A model generated the notes under the pieces. That model saw only the letters and a program-made list of their open reading frames with translations, was not told the DNA's origin and ran no database searches. A program made the translations under genes and the position numbers. A stretch of DNA of 64,000 nt from assembly GCA_030536995.1 (NCBI GenBank), contig JAUNOY010000001.1, forward strand, positions 251,275 to 315,274, written 5' to 3'. The first letter of the stretch is position 1. Every line of letters begins with the position of its first letter. Origin of the DNA: Eubacteriales bacterium (GTDB lineage Bacteria; Bacillota; Clostridia; Lachnospirales; Lachnospiraceae). Shown in pieces: positions 27,579 to 37,249 of this stretch.

Positions 27579-28641
27579 TATTTTCTACCTCCGCTTCCGC
27601 TGTCTCTGTACTGTTCTCTTCTGCGCTGTTCTCTTCCCCGCTGTCTTCCATTGTGCTTACAAAGGATTCCAGAGGCAGTACCTTCTGCACTCCATATCCG
27701 CTGTCAATGACAATCTTCATCTGAGGAAGAACGTCTTCCATTGCCTCGTAGAACATACGCTTCTTTGTTACCTCAGGATTCTTGCTGTACTCCTCATACA
27801 TGGCATTGAATCTGGCAACCTCTGCTTCTGCTTCGTTGATACGCACTTCTTTTTCCGCTTCCGCATCCTGAATAATCTGGTCTGCTTTTGCCTCTGCTTC
27901 CGGAATCTTCTCATTACGGTACTTGTTGGCGTTATTCAATGCCGTCTCTTTTCCCTGTTTTGCAGTCTCCACTGCTTTAAACGCCCTCATAACCTCCTGA
28001 GTCGGAGGTTCAGAGTCCTGAATGGTGATGTTAACAAGTTGAATTCCAATATCCTGCTCCTCCACCTGGTTCATGATCATCTCTTTGATCTTACTCTGGA
28101 TTTCACTCTTTCCGGTTGTCAATACATCATCTACCTTATAGCTTGCAATGACAGTGCGGATACAGCTCTGGGAAATATTTTTCAAAATATTCTCCGGCTC
28201 CTCAGAGGTATAGAGATATTTTACAGGATCCGCAATTCTGTACTCTACAAAGAAATCCACATCAATAAAGTTATAATCTGAAGTAATCATGACTCCTTCA
28301 TTTTCTACTGTTTCATTGTTTTCAATATCATATCCGATAGGGAAACCCTGAATGGTTGTATTTACTTTTTGAACTTTCTGGATAAATGGCACCTTAAAAT
28401 GAAGTCCTGTCTCCGTTACTGCTTTTGGTACACCAAAAGTAGTCAGTACCGCCTGCTCCTGTTCCTGAATCTGGTAAGAAGCATCTCCTGCAAGAATTCC
28501 AATAACGACAATTCCTGCTACTCCTAAAGCTACATGCTTCATATGCTTGCCGACTTTCGGCATCTTCCCGGGTGTTTTCCCCGCTTTCTTTCCGTTCATT
28601 CCTGAGAACAGATTACTTCCGAAATTGTTAAAATCCTCCAC
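27568..28641 (-). CDS. hflK: SPFH/Band 7 protein HflK-like
   Basis: A 357-aa protein: Gly/Lys-rich cytoplasmic N-terminus, one transmembrane segment (~35-53), a band-7 domain ('QEQEQAVLTTFGVPKAVTETGLHFKVPFIQKV') and a long coiled coil ('KYRNEKIPEAEAKADQIIQD'). An acidic, Glu/Ser-rich tail follows. The start is GTG at 28641 with GGAGGAG 5 nt upstream. It forms a two-gene operon with hflC, downstream of its own promoter and a yybP-ykoY-like riboswitch. Confidence 0.9.
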   Translation of the reverse strand: MEDFNNFGSNLFSGMNGKKAGKTPGKMPKVGKHMKHVALGVAGIVVIGILAGDASYQIQEQEQAVLTTFGVPKAVTETGLHFKVPFIQKVQKVNTTIQGFPIGYDIENNETVENEGVMITSDYNFIDVDFFVEYRIADPVKYLYTSEEPENILKNISQSCIRTVIASYKVDDVLTTGKSEIQSKIKEMIMNQVEEQDIGIQLVNITIQDSEPPTQEVMRAFKAVETAKQGKETALNNANKYRNEKIPEAEAKADQIIQDAEAEKEVRINEAEAEVARFNAMYEEYSKNPEVTKKRMFYEAMEDVLPQMKIVIDSGYGVQKVLPLESFVSTMEDSGEENSAEENSTETAEAEVENNEN

Positions 28642-28679
28642 GTTGCTCCTCCTTCATACTATGCTTATTTTTTATCTGG

Positions 28680-28849
28680 AAAGAAAAGAAAAAGACTTTC
28701 ATTTAAGACACGTATTCCCATGCCAAAAACAAAAGTCTTGCTGATTACTCATATCGCGGGTATTTTAAATCTACCGTTCTGACGCATATATGTACCACTT
28801 CTGAAAGAAACAACTCAGGAATCTTTCATAATGGAAGCTACTCCCTTTT
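28680..28849 (-). ncRNA. yybP-ykoY-type (manganese) riboswitch with terminator, upstream of hflK
   Basis: The RNA begins with AAAAGGGAGTAGC (28837-28849), the hallmark 5' element of yybP-ykoY aptamers. It ends with AGCAAGACTTTT (28731-28742), the hallmark 3' element. Between them are a hairpin TGAAAGA/TCTTTCA, an internal GCGTCA, and helices CATAT..GCG/CGC.ATATG and GGTA/TACC. The 3' segment AAGACTTT (28732-28739) can instead pair with AAAGTCTT (28692-28699), which is followed by TTTTTCTTTTC, a terminator. That layout predicts that ligand binding prevents termination (an ON switch). Known members sense Mn2+. Confidence 0.77.
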
Positions 28850-28860
28850 CTTTGATAGAC

Positions 28861-28889
28861 ACTATACCACATATTTTTCTGAAAATCAA
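28861..28889 (-). promoter_or_regulatory. Promoter of the riboswitch-hflK-hflC unit
   Basis: Minus-strand TTGATT, 17-nt spacer, TATAGT. The predicted start lies a few nucleotides before the riboswitch 5' element. Confidence 0.75.
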
Positions 28890-28936
28890 GCTAAATTTCT
28901 GCTCTGCCCCTATCAGCTGGATCATCTTAATCGCAA

Positions 28937-28979
28937 CAAAAAAAGCTGCATCGGCAACTTCTAAAACACCGACACAGCT
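28937..28979 (-). terminator. Terminator after infA
   Basis: Stem AGCTG..TCGG / CCGA..CAGCT on the minus strand followed by TTTTTTTG. It ends the rpsJ-infA transcription unit before the hflKC promoter. Confidence 0.85.
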
Positions 28980-29022
28980 CTCCCGGACACTCGCAATTAT
29001 CTGCATGCCCAACGGGGGGAGT

Positions 29023-29069
29023 CTGAGGGGGCGTGCGGGCTTTCGCAACTTCGAGCTCGCCCCCCTCAG
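29023..29069 (-). repeat. GC-rich inverted repeat after infA
   Basis: Arms CTGAGGGGGCG (29023-29033) and CGCCCCCCTCAG (29058-29069) pair with one bulge. A nested TGCG/CGCA hairpin sits in the loop. It begins 7 nt past the infA stop and is far richer in GC than its surroundings. It may stabilise the 3' end of the long ribosomal transcript. Confidence 0.6.
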
Positions 29070-29075
29070 TCCACT

Positions 29076-29294
29076 TTATTTATCTCGCCAGATGATTCTG
29101 CCCTTGGACAGATCATAAGGAGACAGTTCAATTGTAACCTTATCTCCCGGCAGAATACGAATGAAGTTCATTCGTAACTTTCCACTGATATGTGCAAGCA
29201 CTACATGTTTGTTCTCAAGTTCCACTTTAAACATTGCGTTAGGCAGCTTCTCCAGAACAGTGCCTTCCACTTCAATTACATCTGCTTTTGACAT
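29076..29294 (-). CDS. infA: Translation initiation factor IF-1
   Basis: A 72-aa OB-fold protein. '[20 protein letters not shown]', '[20 protein letters not shown]' and the C-terminal '[15 protein letters not shown]' are canonical. It lies 24 nt after map. The small KOW-domain gene found at this place in some Clostridia is absent. Confidence 0.97.
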   Translation of the reverse strand: MSKADVIEVEGTVLEKLPNAMFKVELENKHVVLAHISGKLRMNFIRILPGDKVTIELSPYDLSKGRIIWRDK

Positions 29295-29318
29295 TTTTAA
29301 CCTCCTATGTCGTCCAAG

Positions 29319-30074
29319 TTATTTCGTGAGAGTCAAAATCTCCGGATCTCCATCCGTAATAAGAATTGTATTCTCATAATGGGCAGAAAGTGAACCATCC
29401 ATCGTCACTACTGTCCACTCATCATCCAGCCATGCCACATCAGCTCGGCCCAAATTTATCATTGGTTCCACAGCCAGAGTCATTCCCGGCATAAGGCGTA
29501 CGCCCCTTCTTCTCTGCGGGAAATTCGGAATCTGCGGATCTTCGTGAAGGTGGGTGCCGATTCCATGTCCAACAAGATCACGGACAATACCATAACGGTA
29601 TTTTGCAGCGTGGGCACCGATTGCCTTGGAAATATCATTGAGATGATTTCCTGCTCTTGCAGCCTTCAGGCCCTCAAAGAAACATTCCCTGGTCACATCC
29701 ATTAATTTGCGTGCCTCAGGGGAAACCTCTCCTACTGCATAAGTCCTTGCTGCATCAGAGTGATAGCCCTTATAAATCAGTCCTGCGTCAATCTTCACAA
29801 GGTCTCCGTCCTGAATAATCTTCTCTTCGGACGGGATTCCGTGAACGACCTCATCATTTAAACTGATACAAAAGGAACCCGGAAATCCTCCGTAGTTCAA
29901 AAAGTTCGGGACGCATCCCAAAGAGCGAATCATTTCCTCGCCGATACGGTCAAGCTCCTTCGTGCTGATTCCCGGTTTAATGTAGGGAATCAGACCATCA
30001 TGAACCTTTTCCAGAAGATGACCTGCCTCCCTCATAAGTTCTATTTCGTGTTCTGTCTTTATCGAAACCGACAT
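29319..30074 (-). CDS. map: Methionine aminopeptidase type I
   Basis: A 251-aa dimetal protease that removes the initiator Met. Ligands are seen as 'VKIDAGLIYKGYHSDAART' (two Asp), 'VGHGIGTHLHEDPQIPNF' (His) and 'AVEPMINLG' (Glu), with a final Glu in 'HYENTILIT'. It sits in the standard secY-adk-map-infA order. Confidence 0.96.
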   Translation of the reverse strand: MSVSIKTEHEIELMREAGHLLEKVHDGLIPYIKPGISTKELDRIGEEMIRSLGCVPNFLNYGGFPGSFCISLNDEVVHGIPSEEKIIQDGDLVKIDAGLIYKGYHSDAARTYAVGEVSPEARKLMDVTRECFFEGLKAARAGNHLNDISKAIGAHAAKYRYGIVRDLVGHGIGTHLHEDPQIPNFPQRRRGVRLMPGMTLAVEPMINLGRADVAWLDDEWTVVTMDGSLSAHYENTILITDGDPEILTLTK

Positions 30075-30107
30075 GTTACCTCCAGTGGTGTATTAAAAAC
30101 ACCGTAA

Positions 30108-30752
30108 TTACTCTCCCAGAATAGCAACAACTTCCCCGAATACATCATCCAGGTTCTTTGTGCCGTCTACTGTTTTTAAAATTTCCTGTTTTGTATAGTA
30201 GTCGATAAGCGGCTGTGTCTGCTCGTGATATACATTCAGTCTCTTCTGTACTGTTTCCGGCTGGTCATCATCACGAAGAACAAGCTGCTCGCCACATACA
30301 TCGCAAACGCCCTCTGTCTTCGGTGCAGCATATACTACATGATATGTAGCGCCGCATTTCAGGCAGGCACGTCTTCCGGACATACGGTTTACGATATTCT
30401 CGTCCGGTACGTCCACATCGATTGCATAATCCATCTTACTTCCCAGTTTATTCAGAGCGTCTGTCAGACATTCTGCCTGAGGAATTGTTCTTGGGAAACC
30501 ATCCAGAACATAACCGTTTGCTGCATCCGGCTGCTGAATTCTATCCACAACCAGGTCACAAGTCAGTTCATCCGGAACGAGAAGTCCCTGATCCATGTAG
30601 GTTTTCGCTTTCTTACCAAGTTCTGTACCGTTTTTGATGTTCGCACGGAAAATATCGCCTGTTGAAATATGCGGGATATTGTATTTCTCCGCAATTTTCT
30701 TTGCCTGTGTGCCTTTTCCTGCTCCCGGTGCACCTAACATAATGATTTTCAT
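30108..30752 (-). CDS. adk: Adenylate kinase
   Basis: A 214-aa kinase (AMP + ATP to 2 ADP). The P-loop GAPGAGKGT is at residues 7-15. The LID domain carries a four-Cys zinc site ('CLKCGATYH...CDVCGEQL'), as in Gram-positive long-form enzymes. Confidence 0.97.
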   Translation of the reverse strand: MKIIMLGAPGAGKGTQAKKIAEKYNIPHISTGDIFRANIKNGTELGKKAKTYMDQGLLVPDELTCDLVVDRIQQPDAANGYVLDGFPRTIPQAECLTDALNKLGSKMDYAIDVDVPDENIVNRMSGRRACLKCGATYHVVYAAPKTEGVCDVCGEQLVLRDDDQPETVQKRLNVYHEQTQPLIDYYTKQEILKTVDGTKNLDDVFGEVVAILGE

Positions 30753-30842
30753 AGGTAAAACCCTCCATTTCTGTACTTTTTTGTACTTTTGTGTTTTAGC
30801 AAATCAAGGCTGCGACGCACAAAGCACCGCAACCTCTCATTT

Positions 30843-32159
30843 TTAGTTGTTCAGGAAGCCTTTATAGTTGCGGACGAGCATCTGTGATTCAATCTGTTTC
30901 ACAGTCTCAAGAACTACACCAACAATAATGATGATGGAAGTTCCACCGAATGATACATTTGCTCCGAAAATTCCATTGAAGAAGAACGGAATGATCGCCA
31001 CAATAATAAGACCTACTGCACCTATAAATATAATATAATTTAAGATATTAGTCAAATAATCTGACGTAGGTTTTCCCGGACGAATACCAGGAATGAAACC
31101 ACCCTGCTTCTTGATATTATCTGCTACTTCCAGTGGATTAAATGTGATGGAAGTGTAGAAATATGCGAAGAATACACAAAGCACAATGTACAGAATTAAT
31201 CCCCAGCTATACTGAAGCTGTTTCGGATTACACCAGTTATTAGAAGACAGACCGCGAAGAATCTCACTTCCGATACCTGTTCCATTTCCTTTACCCAGAA
31301 GCTGTGCAATAACTGTTGGGAAAGACATAATGGATGAAGCAAAAATGACAGGAATAACACCCGCAGTATTGACTTTCAGAGGAATATTGGTGGACTGACC
31401 GCCCATCATTTTTCTTCCGACCATTTTCTTGGAATACTGAACAGGGATTCTTCTTTCTGCTCCGTTGAGAACCAGTACCAGTACAACTACAACAACGATG
31501 ATTGATGCAATGATAAGACCTGCAAGTGTACCTTTTGCAATTGTCTTGCCTTTGATAAAGTTCTCATATAATAATGACAAATCGCTTGGGATTCGTGAAA
31601 CAATGTTAATACAAAGTACAATAGAAATACCGTTTCCGATACCCTTCTCTGTGATACGCTCGCCAATCCACATCAGCATAGCAGAACCTGCTGTAAGGCA
31701 GACAACTACTACTACACCTTTTAAGAAATTCATATCTGGAATAAGGCCCTGACGACCGAATCCGATTGCCATAGCAACGGATTCAAACAGAGCCAAGCCT
31801 ACAGTCACATATCTTGTAATTGCAGTGATTTTTTTTCTGCCTTCTTCGCCGTCTCTCTGCATTTCTTCCAGTGCCGGGATAGCAATGGTCATAAGCTGCA
31901 TAATGATGGAAGAAGTGATATAAGGTGTGATGTTTAATGCGAAAATTGACATTCGCTCGAATGAGCCGCCGGTGAATGCATCAAAGAAGTTGAACGCATC
32001 GCCGCCGTTACTTGCAAACCAGTTCTTGAAGAAGTCGCTGTCAACTCCCGGAACCGGGAGCTGAGAGCCGATACGGATAATAAAAATCATCCATACAACG
32101 TAGAGCAGTTTGCGTCTCATTTCTTTTACTCTAAAAACATTTTTAAGAGTTTCAAACAT
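30843..32159 (-). CDS. secY: Protein translocase subunit SecY
   Basis: A 438-aa ten-helix channel protein of the Sec translocon. 'PVPGVDSDFF' near the N-terminus and 'RIPVQYSKKMVGRKMMGGQS' in the long cytoplasmic loop are typical. Its ATG overlaps the rplO stop codon by 1 nt (TAATG). Confidence 0.97.
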   Translation of the reverse strand: MFETLKNVFRVKEMRRKLLYVVWMIFIIRIGSQLPVPGVDSDFFKNWFASNGGDAFNFFDAFTGGSFERMSIFALNITPYITSSIIMQLMTIAIPALEEMQRDGEEGRKKITAITRYVTVGLALFESVAMAIGFGRQGLIPDMNFLKGVVVVVCLTAGSAMLMWIGERITEKGIGNGISIVLCINIVSRIPSDLSLLYENFIKGKTIAKGTLAGLIIASIIVVVVVLVLVLNGAERRIPVQYSKKMVGRKMMGGQSTNIPLKVNTAGVIPVIFASSIMSFPTVIAQLLGKGNGTGIGSEILRGLSSNNWCNPKQLQYSWGLILYIVLCVFFAYFYTSITFNPLEVADNIKKQGGFIPGIRPGKPTSDYLTNILNYIIFIGAVGLIIVAIIPFFFNGIFGANVSFGGTSIIIIVGVVLETVKQIESQMLVRNYKGFLNN

Positions 32160-32599
32160 TAGATCACCTCTACTGAACCACCTGCTGCTTCAATTTTTGC
32201 TTTTGCTGTTTCACTTACAGCATTTACTTTAACATTGAGTTTCTTTGTAAGCTCACCATTTCCAAGAAGTTTAACGCCATCAGCGATTTTGGAAATTGCA
32301 CCGCTTGCAAGTAATGTCTCAGCTGTTACCTCTGCTCCATCCTCGAAACGGTTAAGAATGTCAACGTTAACTGCGATAATTTCTTTAGAGTTTCTATTTT
32401 TGAAACCTCTCTTAGGCAGACGTCTGTATAAAGGCATCTGACCACCTTCAAATCCCGGTTTTTTGTGGCCGGAACGTGCTAACTGTCCTTTATGTCCTTT
32501 ACCGGCTGTTTTGCCGTTTCCTGAACCATGTCCACGACCTCTTCTGAAGTTGTCGCTGTGCTTAGAACCATCTGCTGGTCTTAAGTTTGCTAATTCCAT
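32159..32599 (-). CDS. rplO: 50S ribosomal protein L15
   Basis: A 146-aa protein starting [20 protein letters not shown] with the glycine-rich loop '[18 protein letters not shown]'. The start at 32599 has GGAGG 8 nt upstream; the in-frame GTG 9 nt earlier lies in the SD region. Confidence 0.96.
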   Translation of the reverse strand: MELANLRPADGSKHSDNFRRGRGHGSGNGKTAGKGHKGQLARSGHKKPGFEGGQMPLYRRLPKRGFKNRNSKEIIAVNVDILNRFEDGAEVTAETLLASGAISKIADGVKLLGNGELTKKLNVKVNAVSETAKAKIEAAGGSVEVI

Positions 32600-32621
32600 G
32601 ACTGGCACCTCCTTTTGAAAT

Positions 32622-32804
32622 TTATGCTTCTTCTACTTTTACCAGGTGCTGTACCTGCTGAATCATTCCTCTTGTTGCCGCATTGTCCGGCATTTCAACT
32701 GTTTTGTGCAGTTTGGTAAGACCCATTGCTTTAACAGTAAGTTTATGTTTCGGAACAGCGCCAATAGGAGATTTTACTAATGTAACTTTTAATGTGTTTG
32801 CCAT
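32622..32804 (-). CDS. rpmD: 50S ribosomal protein L30
   Basis: A 60-aa protein ([20 protein letters not shown]), the normal bacterial short form. It lies between rpsE and rplO. Confidence 0.96.
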   Translation of the reverse strand: MANTLKVTLVKSPIGAVPKHKLTVKAMGLTKLHKTVEMPDNAATRGMIQQVQHLVKVEEA

Positions 32805-32818
32805 TTTCGTATTCCTCC

Positions 32819-33328
32819 TTAAGCCAGAATCTCATCAACAGATTTTCCACGAAGTTTAGCAACTTCTTCTGGAGTTTTTAACTGTCTTAAGCCTTCGATT
32901 GTAGCGAGAACAACGTTCTGTTTGTTTCTGGAACCCATACATTTTGTACGGATATTTTTAATACCAGCTAACTCGATTACCGCACGTGCAGGACCGCCGG
33001 CGATAACACCAGTACCTTCCGGAGCTTTCTTCAGGAGCATTTCTGCGCTACCGAATTTTCCTACGAAGTCATGAGTAATAGAACCATTCTCGTCTCTTGC
33101 TACTGTTACTAATTTTTTCATAGCATCCTCTTTTCCTTTGCGGATTGCTTCAGGAATTTCAGCTGCTTTTCCTAAACCTGCACCAACGTGTCCGTTGCCA
33201 TCACCAACAACAACTAAAGCTGTGAAACGGAAGTTACGACCACCTTTAACAACCTTTGTAACACGTTTGATTGTTACTACTTTATCTTCTAATTCTAACT
33301 GACTAGCATCAATAAGATTACGTTTCAT
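32819..33328 (-). CDS. rpsE: 30S ribosomal protein S5
   Basis: A 169-aa protein with an N-terminal S5 dsRNA-like domain ('[20 protein letters not shown]') and a C-terminal domain ('[20 protein letters not shown]'). Standard length and position. Confidence 0.97.
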   Translation of the reverse strand: MKRNLIDASQLELEDKVVTIKRVTKVVKGGRNFRFTALVVVGDGNGHVGAGLGKAAEIPEAIRKGKEDAMKKLVTVARDENGSITHDFVGKFGSAEMLLKKAPEGTGVIAGGPARAVIELAGIKNIRTKCMGSRNKQNVVLATIEGLRQLKTPEEVAKLRGKSVDEILA

Positions 33329-33347
33329 GTGTTTGCGCTCCTTCCTC

Positions 33348-33716
33348 TTAGAATTTCAGACCAGCTTCTCTTGCTGCATCTGCTAATGCTTTCACTTTAC
33401 CGTGGTAAATGTATCCACCTCTATCGAAAACAACGCTTTCGATACCAGCTGCGATAGCTTTTTTACCGATAACAGTTCCTAAGTGTGCTGCTGCAGCAAC
33501 ATCATCTGTGTGCTCTAATTCAGCGTTAACTTCTTTCTGAAGAGTAGAAGCTGATACAAGAGTTTTGTGTGCTGTGTCATCAATAATCTGTGCATACATA
33601 TGCTTGTTGGAACGGAATACTGCTAAACGAGGAGTTGTTGCAGTGCCGTTTAAATGATGACGTAATCTTCTATGCTTATTCTGACGAACTAATGCTCTAG
33701 ATCCTTTATTAATCAT
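33348..33716 (-). CDS. rplR: 50S ribosomal protein L18
   Basis: A 122-aa 5S rRNA-binding protein. '[18 protein letters not shown]' and '[20 protein letters not shown]' are family signatures. Confidence 0.97.
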   Translation of the reverse strand: MINKGSRALVRQNKHRRLRHHLNGTATTPRLAVFRSNKHMYAQIIDDTAHKTLVSASTLQKEVNAELEHTDDVAAAAHLGTVIGKKAIAAGIESVVFDRGGYIYHGKVKALADAAREAGLKF

Positions 33717-33733
33717 TTTCTCACTCTCCTTAA

Positions 33734-34273
33734 TTATTTCTTACCAGTTTTACCAACTTTACGTCTGATAACTTCGTCGATATACTTAATACCTTTGCCC
33801 TTGTATGGCTCTGGTCTTCTCTTATCTCTGATTTCAGCCGCAAACTGACCAACTTTTTCTTTGCTGATACCGGATACGATAATTTTGTTTCCATCTACTT
33901 TGGACTCGATTCCTTCCGGATCTTCCATTTCAACTGGGTGAGAGTAACCAAGGTTAAGAACAAGCTTCTTGCCCTGTTTAGCTGCTTTATAACCTACACC
34001 GTTAACTTCAAGAGTTTTTGTGTAACCCTCGCTTACACCAACAACCATGTTGTGGATTAAGCTTCTTGTTAAACCGTGAAGAGCTTTCATTTTCTTTAAG
34101 TCGTTTGGTCTTGTAACAACTACCTGACCATCTTCAACTTTGATTTCCATTTCTACAGGAAGTGCTCTTTCGAGAGTTCCTTTAGATCCTTTAACGGTTA
34201 CCACGTTGCCTTCTGCGACTTTAACTTCTACACCAGCCGGAATAGCAACAGGAAGTCTACCGATACGTGACAT
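33734..34273 (-). CDS. rplF: 50S ribosomal protein L6
   Basis: A 179-aa two-domain protein ([20 protein letters not shown]) with the C-terminal '[16 protein letters not shown]' motif. A 105-nt gap with a hairpin separates it from rpsH. Confidence 0.97.
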   Translation of the reverse strand: MSRIGRLPVAIPAGVEVKVAEGNVVTVKGSKGTLERALPVEMEIKVEDGQVVVTRPNDLKKMKALHGLTRSLIHNMVVGVSEGYTKTLEVNGVGYKAAKQGKKLVLNLGYSHPVEMEDPEGIESKVDGNKIIVSGISKEKVGQFAAEIRDKRRPEPYKGKGIKYIDEVIRRKVGKTGKK

Positions 34274-34299
34274 ATATTTGTCCTCCTTACTTAGATTAT

Positions 34300-34323
34300 C
34301 GGAGAGGATTACTGAGAATCCTC
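34300..34323 (-). repeat. Intercistronic hairpin between rpsH and rplF
   Basis: Perfect 9-bp stem GAGAGGATT / AATCCTCTC with a 6-nt loop, 26 nt upstream of the rplF start. No T-tract follows, so it is more likely an RNA-processing or translational element than a terminator. Confidence 0.55.
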
Positions 34324-34378
34324 TCTGTTTTCAGTTTGTCTCTATAAAAAATCTTGATTTAAAGTTTACGCTTTCAAA

Positions 34379-34780
34379 TTACCAAACGAATGCTAACACT
34401 TCGCCGCCAACTTTAAGTTTGCGAGCTTCTTTGTCAGTGATAACACCCTGGTTTGTAGAAAGAATAGCGATTCCAAGTCCACCAAGAACTCTTGGAAGCT
34501 GATCCTTGCCTGCATAAATACGAAGACCAGGTTTGGAGATTCTCTTTAAACCAGTGATGATTTTTTCGTTTTTATCTTCACCGTATTTCAGTGTGATGTG
34601 AAGAGTTTTCATAACACCATCTTCAACTAAATCATATTTTGCGATATAACCTTCGTCTAAAAGGATGTTAGCAATTGCAATTTTCATTTTAGATGCCGGA
34701 ACATCTACTGTATCATGTTTAGCAGTGTTTGCGTTACGGATACGTGTAAGCATATCTGCGATTGGATCGCTCATTGTCAT
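34379..34780 (-). CDS. rpsH: 30S ribosomal protein S8
   Basis: A 133-aa protein ([20 protein letters not shown]) ending '[26 protein letters not shown]'-like, in full agreement with bacterial S8. AGGAGG lies 8 nt before the first ATG, which favours 34780 over the ATG at 34774. Confidence 0.97.
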   Translation of the reverse strand: MTMSDPIADMLTRIRNANTAKHDTVDVPASKMKIAIANILLDEGYIAKYDLVEDGVMKTLHITLKYGEDKNEKIITGLKRISKPGLRIYAGKDQLPRVLGGLGIAILSTNQGVITDKEARKLKVGGEVLAFVW

Positions 34781-34874
34781 GTTAGTTTCCTCCTAAATTT
34801 CAGACTTTACATGTCTCATTTCTATTTTTATTACCTGTTGTGACAAATTTGTTTTTATATAATTACGTTTCGGC

Positions 34875-35060
34875 TTACCAAGAAGCTTTTTTAACGCCCG
34901 GGATCTGTCCTTTGTAAGCTAATTCACGGAAGCACACACGGCAGATTCCGTATTTTCTTAAAACTGAATGTGGACGTCCACAGATTTTGCAACGTGTATA
35001 TTCTCTTGTGGAGAATTTAGCTTTACGCTGCTGTTTGATTTTCATTGCTGTTTTAGCCAT
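34875..35060 (-). CDS. rpsZ: 30S ribosomal protein S14, type Z
   Basis: A 61-aa zinc-binding S14 with two CxxC pairs ('[20 protein letters not shown]'). It is the short zinc form located in the spc operon. Confidence 0.96.
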   Translation of the reverse strand: MAKTAMKIKQQRKAKFSTREYTRCKICGRPHSVLRKYGICRVCFRELAYKGQIPGVKKASW

Positions 35061-35075
35061 GAATCGTTCCTCCTA

Positions 35076-35615
35076 TTATTTTGCAAACGGCATATTGAAT
35101 AATGTCAGTAATTCACGAGCTTCTTCATCAGTCTTAGCTGTAGTAACGAAGATGATGTCCATACCTCTTACTTTATCAACTTTATCATATTCAACTTCTG
35201 GGAAGATTAACTGCTCTTTGATACCCAGAGCGTAGTTACCTCTACCGTCAAATGCGTTCGGGTTTACACCACGGAAGTCACGTACACGAGGAAGTGCAAG
35301 GTTAATAAGACGATCAGCGAACTCATACATCTTTTCACCTCTTAAAGTTGTTTTACAACCGATAGCCATTCCCTCTCTGATTTTGAAGTTAGCGACAGAT
35401 TTTTTAGCTTTTGTAGCTACTGCTTTCTGTCCTGTGATCAGCTCCATATCAGCGATTGCTGCATCAAGAAGCTTAGCGTTTTCTTTGGCTTCACCAACAC
35501 CCATGTTAACAACGATTTTTTCGAGTTTTGGCACTTCCATAACATTTTTGTATCCAAATTTTTTGGTCATGGCATCCATGATCTCATTTTTGTACATTTC
35601 TTTTAATCTACTCAC
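35076..35615 (-). CDS. rplE: 50S ribosomal protein L5
   Basis: A 179-aa 5S rRNA-binding protein ([20 protein letters not shown]). '[11 protein letters not shown]' and '[17 protein letters not shown]' are canonical. Confidence 0.97.
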   Translation of the reverse strand: MSRLKEMYKNEIMDAMTKKFGYKNVMEVPKLEKIVVNMGVGEAKENAKLLDAAIADMELITGQKAVATKAKKSVANFKIREGMAIGCKTTLRGEKMYEFADRLINLALPRVRDFRGVNPNAFDGRGNYALGIKEQLIFPEVEYDKVDKVRGMDIIFVTTAKTDEEARELLTLFNMPFAK

Positions 35616-35636
35616 TTGTCATGCCTCCTCTCTCAA

Positions 35637-35948
35637 TTAATCGATTACTTTACCTGTTGCTTTTGCAACACGTACTTTTTTGTCACCATCCATCTGGAAA
35701 CCTACTCTTGTAGCTTTTCCGTCAACAACCAGCATTACGTTGGAGATGTGCAGCGGAGCTTCTTTAGTGATGATTCCGCCGTTCTGGTTTGCTGCTGATG
35801 GTTTGCTGTGTTTGCTTACCATGTTTACGTTCTCGACTAAAACGGTATTGTCTTTAACATTAACTGCAAGAACTTTACCCTCTTTGCCGTTATCTTTACC
35901 AGCGATTACTTTAACAGTATCACCTTTTTTAATCTTCATAGCTGACAT
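35637..35948 (-). CDS. rplX: 50S ribosomal protein L24
   Basis: A 103-aa assembly-initiator protein with a KOW motif at the N-terminus ('[20 protein letters not shown]'). AGGAGG is 7 nt before the ATG at 35948. Confidence 0.96.
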   Translation of the reverse strand: MSAMKIKKGDTVKVIAGKDNGKEGKVLAVNVKDNTVLVENVNMVSKHSKPSAANQNGGIITKEAPLHISNVMLVVDGKATRVGFQMDGDKKVRVAKATGKVID

Positions 35949-35960
35949 TAGGCACCCTCC

Positions 35961-36329
35961 TTATAATACTTCCGGAGCTAAGGAAACGATCTTCATGAAT
36001 TTCTTCTCACGAAGCTCTCTGGCAACTGGTCCAAAGATACGTGTTCCTCTCGGAGTTAAGTCGTCTTTAATGATTACGGCAGCATTTTCATCGAAACGGA
36101 TGTAAGATCCGTCTTTACGACGAGCGCCTTTTTTTGTTCTAACTACAACAGCTTTAACAACGTCACCTTTTTTTACAACGCCGCCTGGTGTTGCATCTTT
36201 AACTGTAGCAACGATTGTATCGCCAATGTTTGCATATCTTCTTGTAGAGCCGCCAATAACACGAATACAAAGGATTTCTTTTGCACCAGTGTTATCCGCA
36301 ACTTTCAGTCTACTTTCCTGCTGAATCAT
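35961..36329 (-). CDS. rplN: 50S ribosomal protein L14
   Basis: A 122-aa protein ([20 protein letters not shown]), highly conserved throughout, ending '[16 protein letters not shown]'. Confidence 0.97.
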   Translation of the reverse strand: MIQQESRLKVADNTGAKEILCIRVIGGSTRRYANIGDTIVATVKDATPGGVVKKGDVVKAVVVRTKKGARRKDGSYIRFDENAAVIIKDDLTPRGTRIFGPVARELREKKFMKIVSLAPEVL

Positions 36330-36342
36330 ACTGGTTTCCTCC

Positions 36343-36597
36343 TTATTTAGCTTTCTCTACGATTTCAACCAGTCTCCATCTTTTATCTTTAGATAACGGT
36401 CTGGTCTCCATTACTTTTACGGTATCACCGATATTGCACTCATTCATCTCGTCATGAGCTTTTAATTTATATGTTCTCTTCACGATTTTTTTGTAAAGAG
36501 GATGTTTTACATGGTCTTCAATTGCAACTACGATGGTTTTGTCCATCTTATTGCTTACAACCTTACCCACACGGGTTTTTCTCAGATTTCTTTCCAC
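36343..36597 (-). CDS. rpsQ: 30S ribosomal protein S17
   Basis: An 84-aa OB-fold protein ([20 protein letters not shown]) with '[20 protein letters not shown]'. Confidence 0.97.
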   Translation of the reverse strand: MERNLRKTRVGKVVSNKMDKTIVVAIEDHVKHPLYKKIVKRTYKLKAHDEMNECNIGDTVKVMETRPLSKDKRWRLVEIVEKAK

Positions 36598-36612
36598 GAT
36601 AGTTTCCTCCTA

Positions 36613-36822
36613 TTATTTGGAAGCGTTAGCCTGCTCAGTGATTACTGTCTGGATTCTTGCAATGTTCTTGCGAACCTCTTTGATTCGGCTAGTATTGTCT
36701 AATTGATTTGTTGCATTCTGAAATCTCAGGTTAAAGAGTTCTTTCTTAGCAGCTACTAATTCTTCATTTAATTCTGCAGCTGATTTTGCTTTTAAATCTT
36801 CTACGAATTTATTAATTTTCAC
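36613..36822 (-). CDS. rpmC: 50S ribosomal protein L29
   Basis: A 69-aa helical-hairpin protein at the polypeptide exit site ([20 protein letters not shown]). The start is GTG at 36822, chosen because AAGGCGG precedes it by 8 nt and family proteins begin here; a GTG at 36831 would have no room for an SD. It overlaps the rplP end by 11 nt. Confidence 0.94.
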   Translation of the reverse strand: MKINKFVEDLKAKSAAELNEELVAAKKELFNLRFQNATNQLDNTSRIKEVRKNIARIQTVITEQANASK

Positions 36823-37249
36823 TGTTATCACCGCCTTCTAAGTCTGCACGAGAAACGATTTTACATTTACATGGTAACTTGTGCATTGCAAGACGTAATG
36901 CTTCACGTGCGATTTCTTCAGAAACGCCTGCGATTTCGAACATTACACGTCCTGGTTTAACAACTGCTACCCAGTATTCAAGAGTACCTTTACCGGAACC
37001 CATACGTGTTTCTGCTGGTTTTGCTGTTACTGGTTTATCTGGGAAAATCTTAATCCAAACCTTACCGCCACGTTTGATGTAACGGGTCATAGCAACACGG
37101 GCTGCCTCAATCTGGTTGGAACGAATCCAACAAGGTTCGGTAGCAACAAGACCGAATTCACCATAATTGATTATGTTACCTCTCAGGGCTTTACCTCTCA
37201 TGGAGCCACGGAATTGTTTACGACGTTTAACTCTTTTTGGCATTAACAT
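36812..37249 (-). CDS. rplP: 50S ribosomal protein L16
   Basis: A 145-aa protein ([20 protein letters not shown]) near the A site. Its ATG overlaps the rpsC stop (TAATG). Confidence 0.97.
   Translation of the reverse strand: MLMPKRVKRRKQFRGSMRGKALRGNIINYGEFGLVATEPCWIRSNQIEAARVAMTRYIKRGGKVWIKIFPDKPVTAKPAETRMGSGKGTLEYWVAVVKPGRVMFEIAGVSEEIAREALRLAMHKLPCKCKIVSRADLEGGDNSEN

Noticed and set aside
28815-29048. 77-codon open frame upstream of hflK
   Set aside because: It runs through the infA terminator, the hflK promoter and the riboswitch 5' element; chance frame without an SD.
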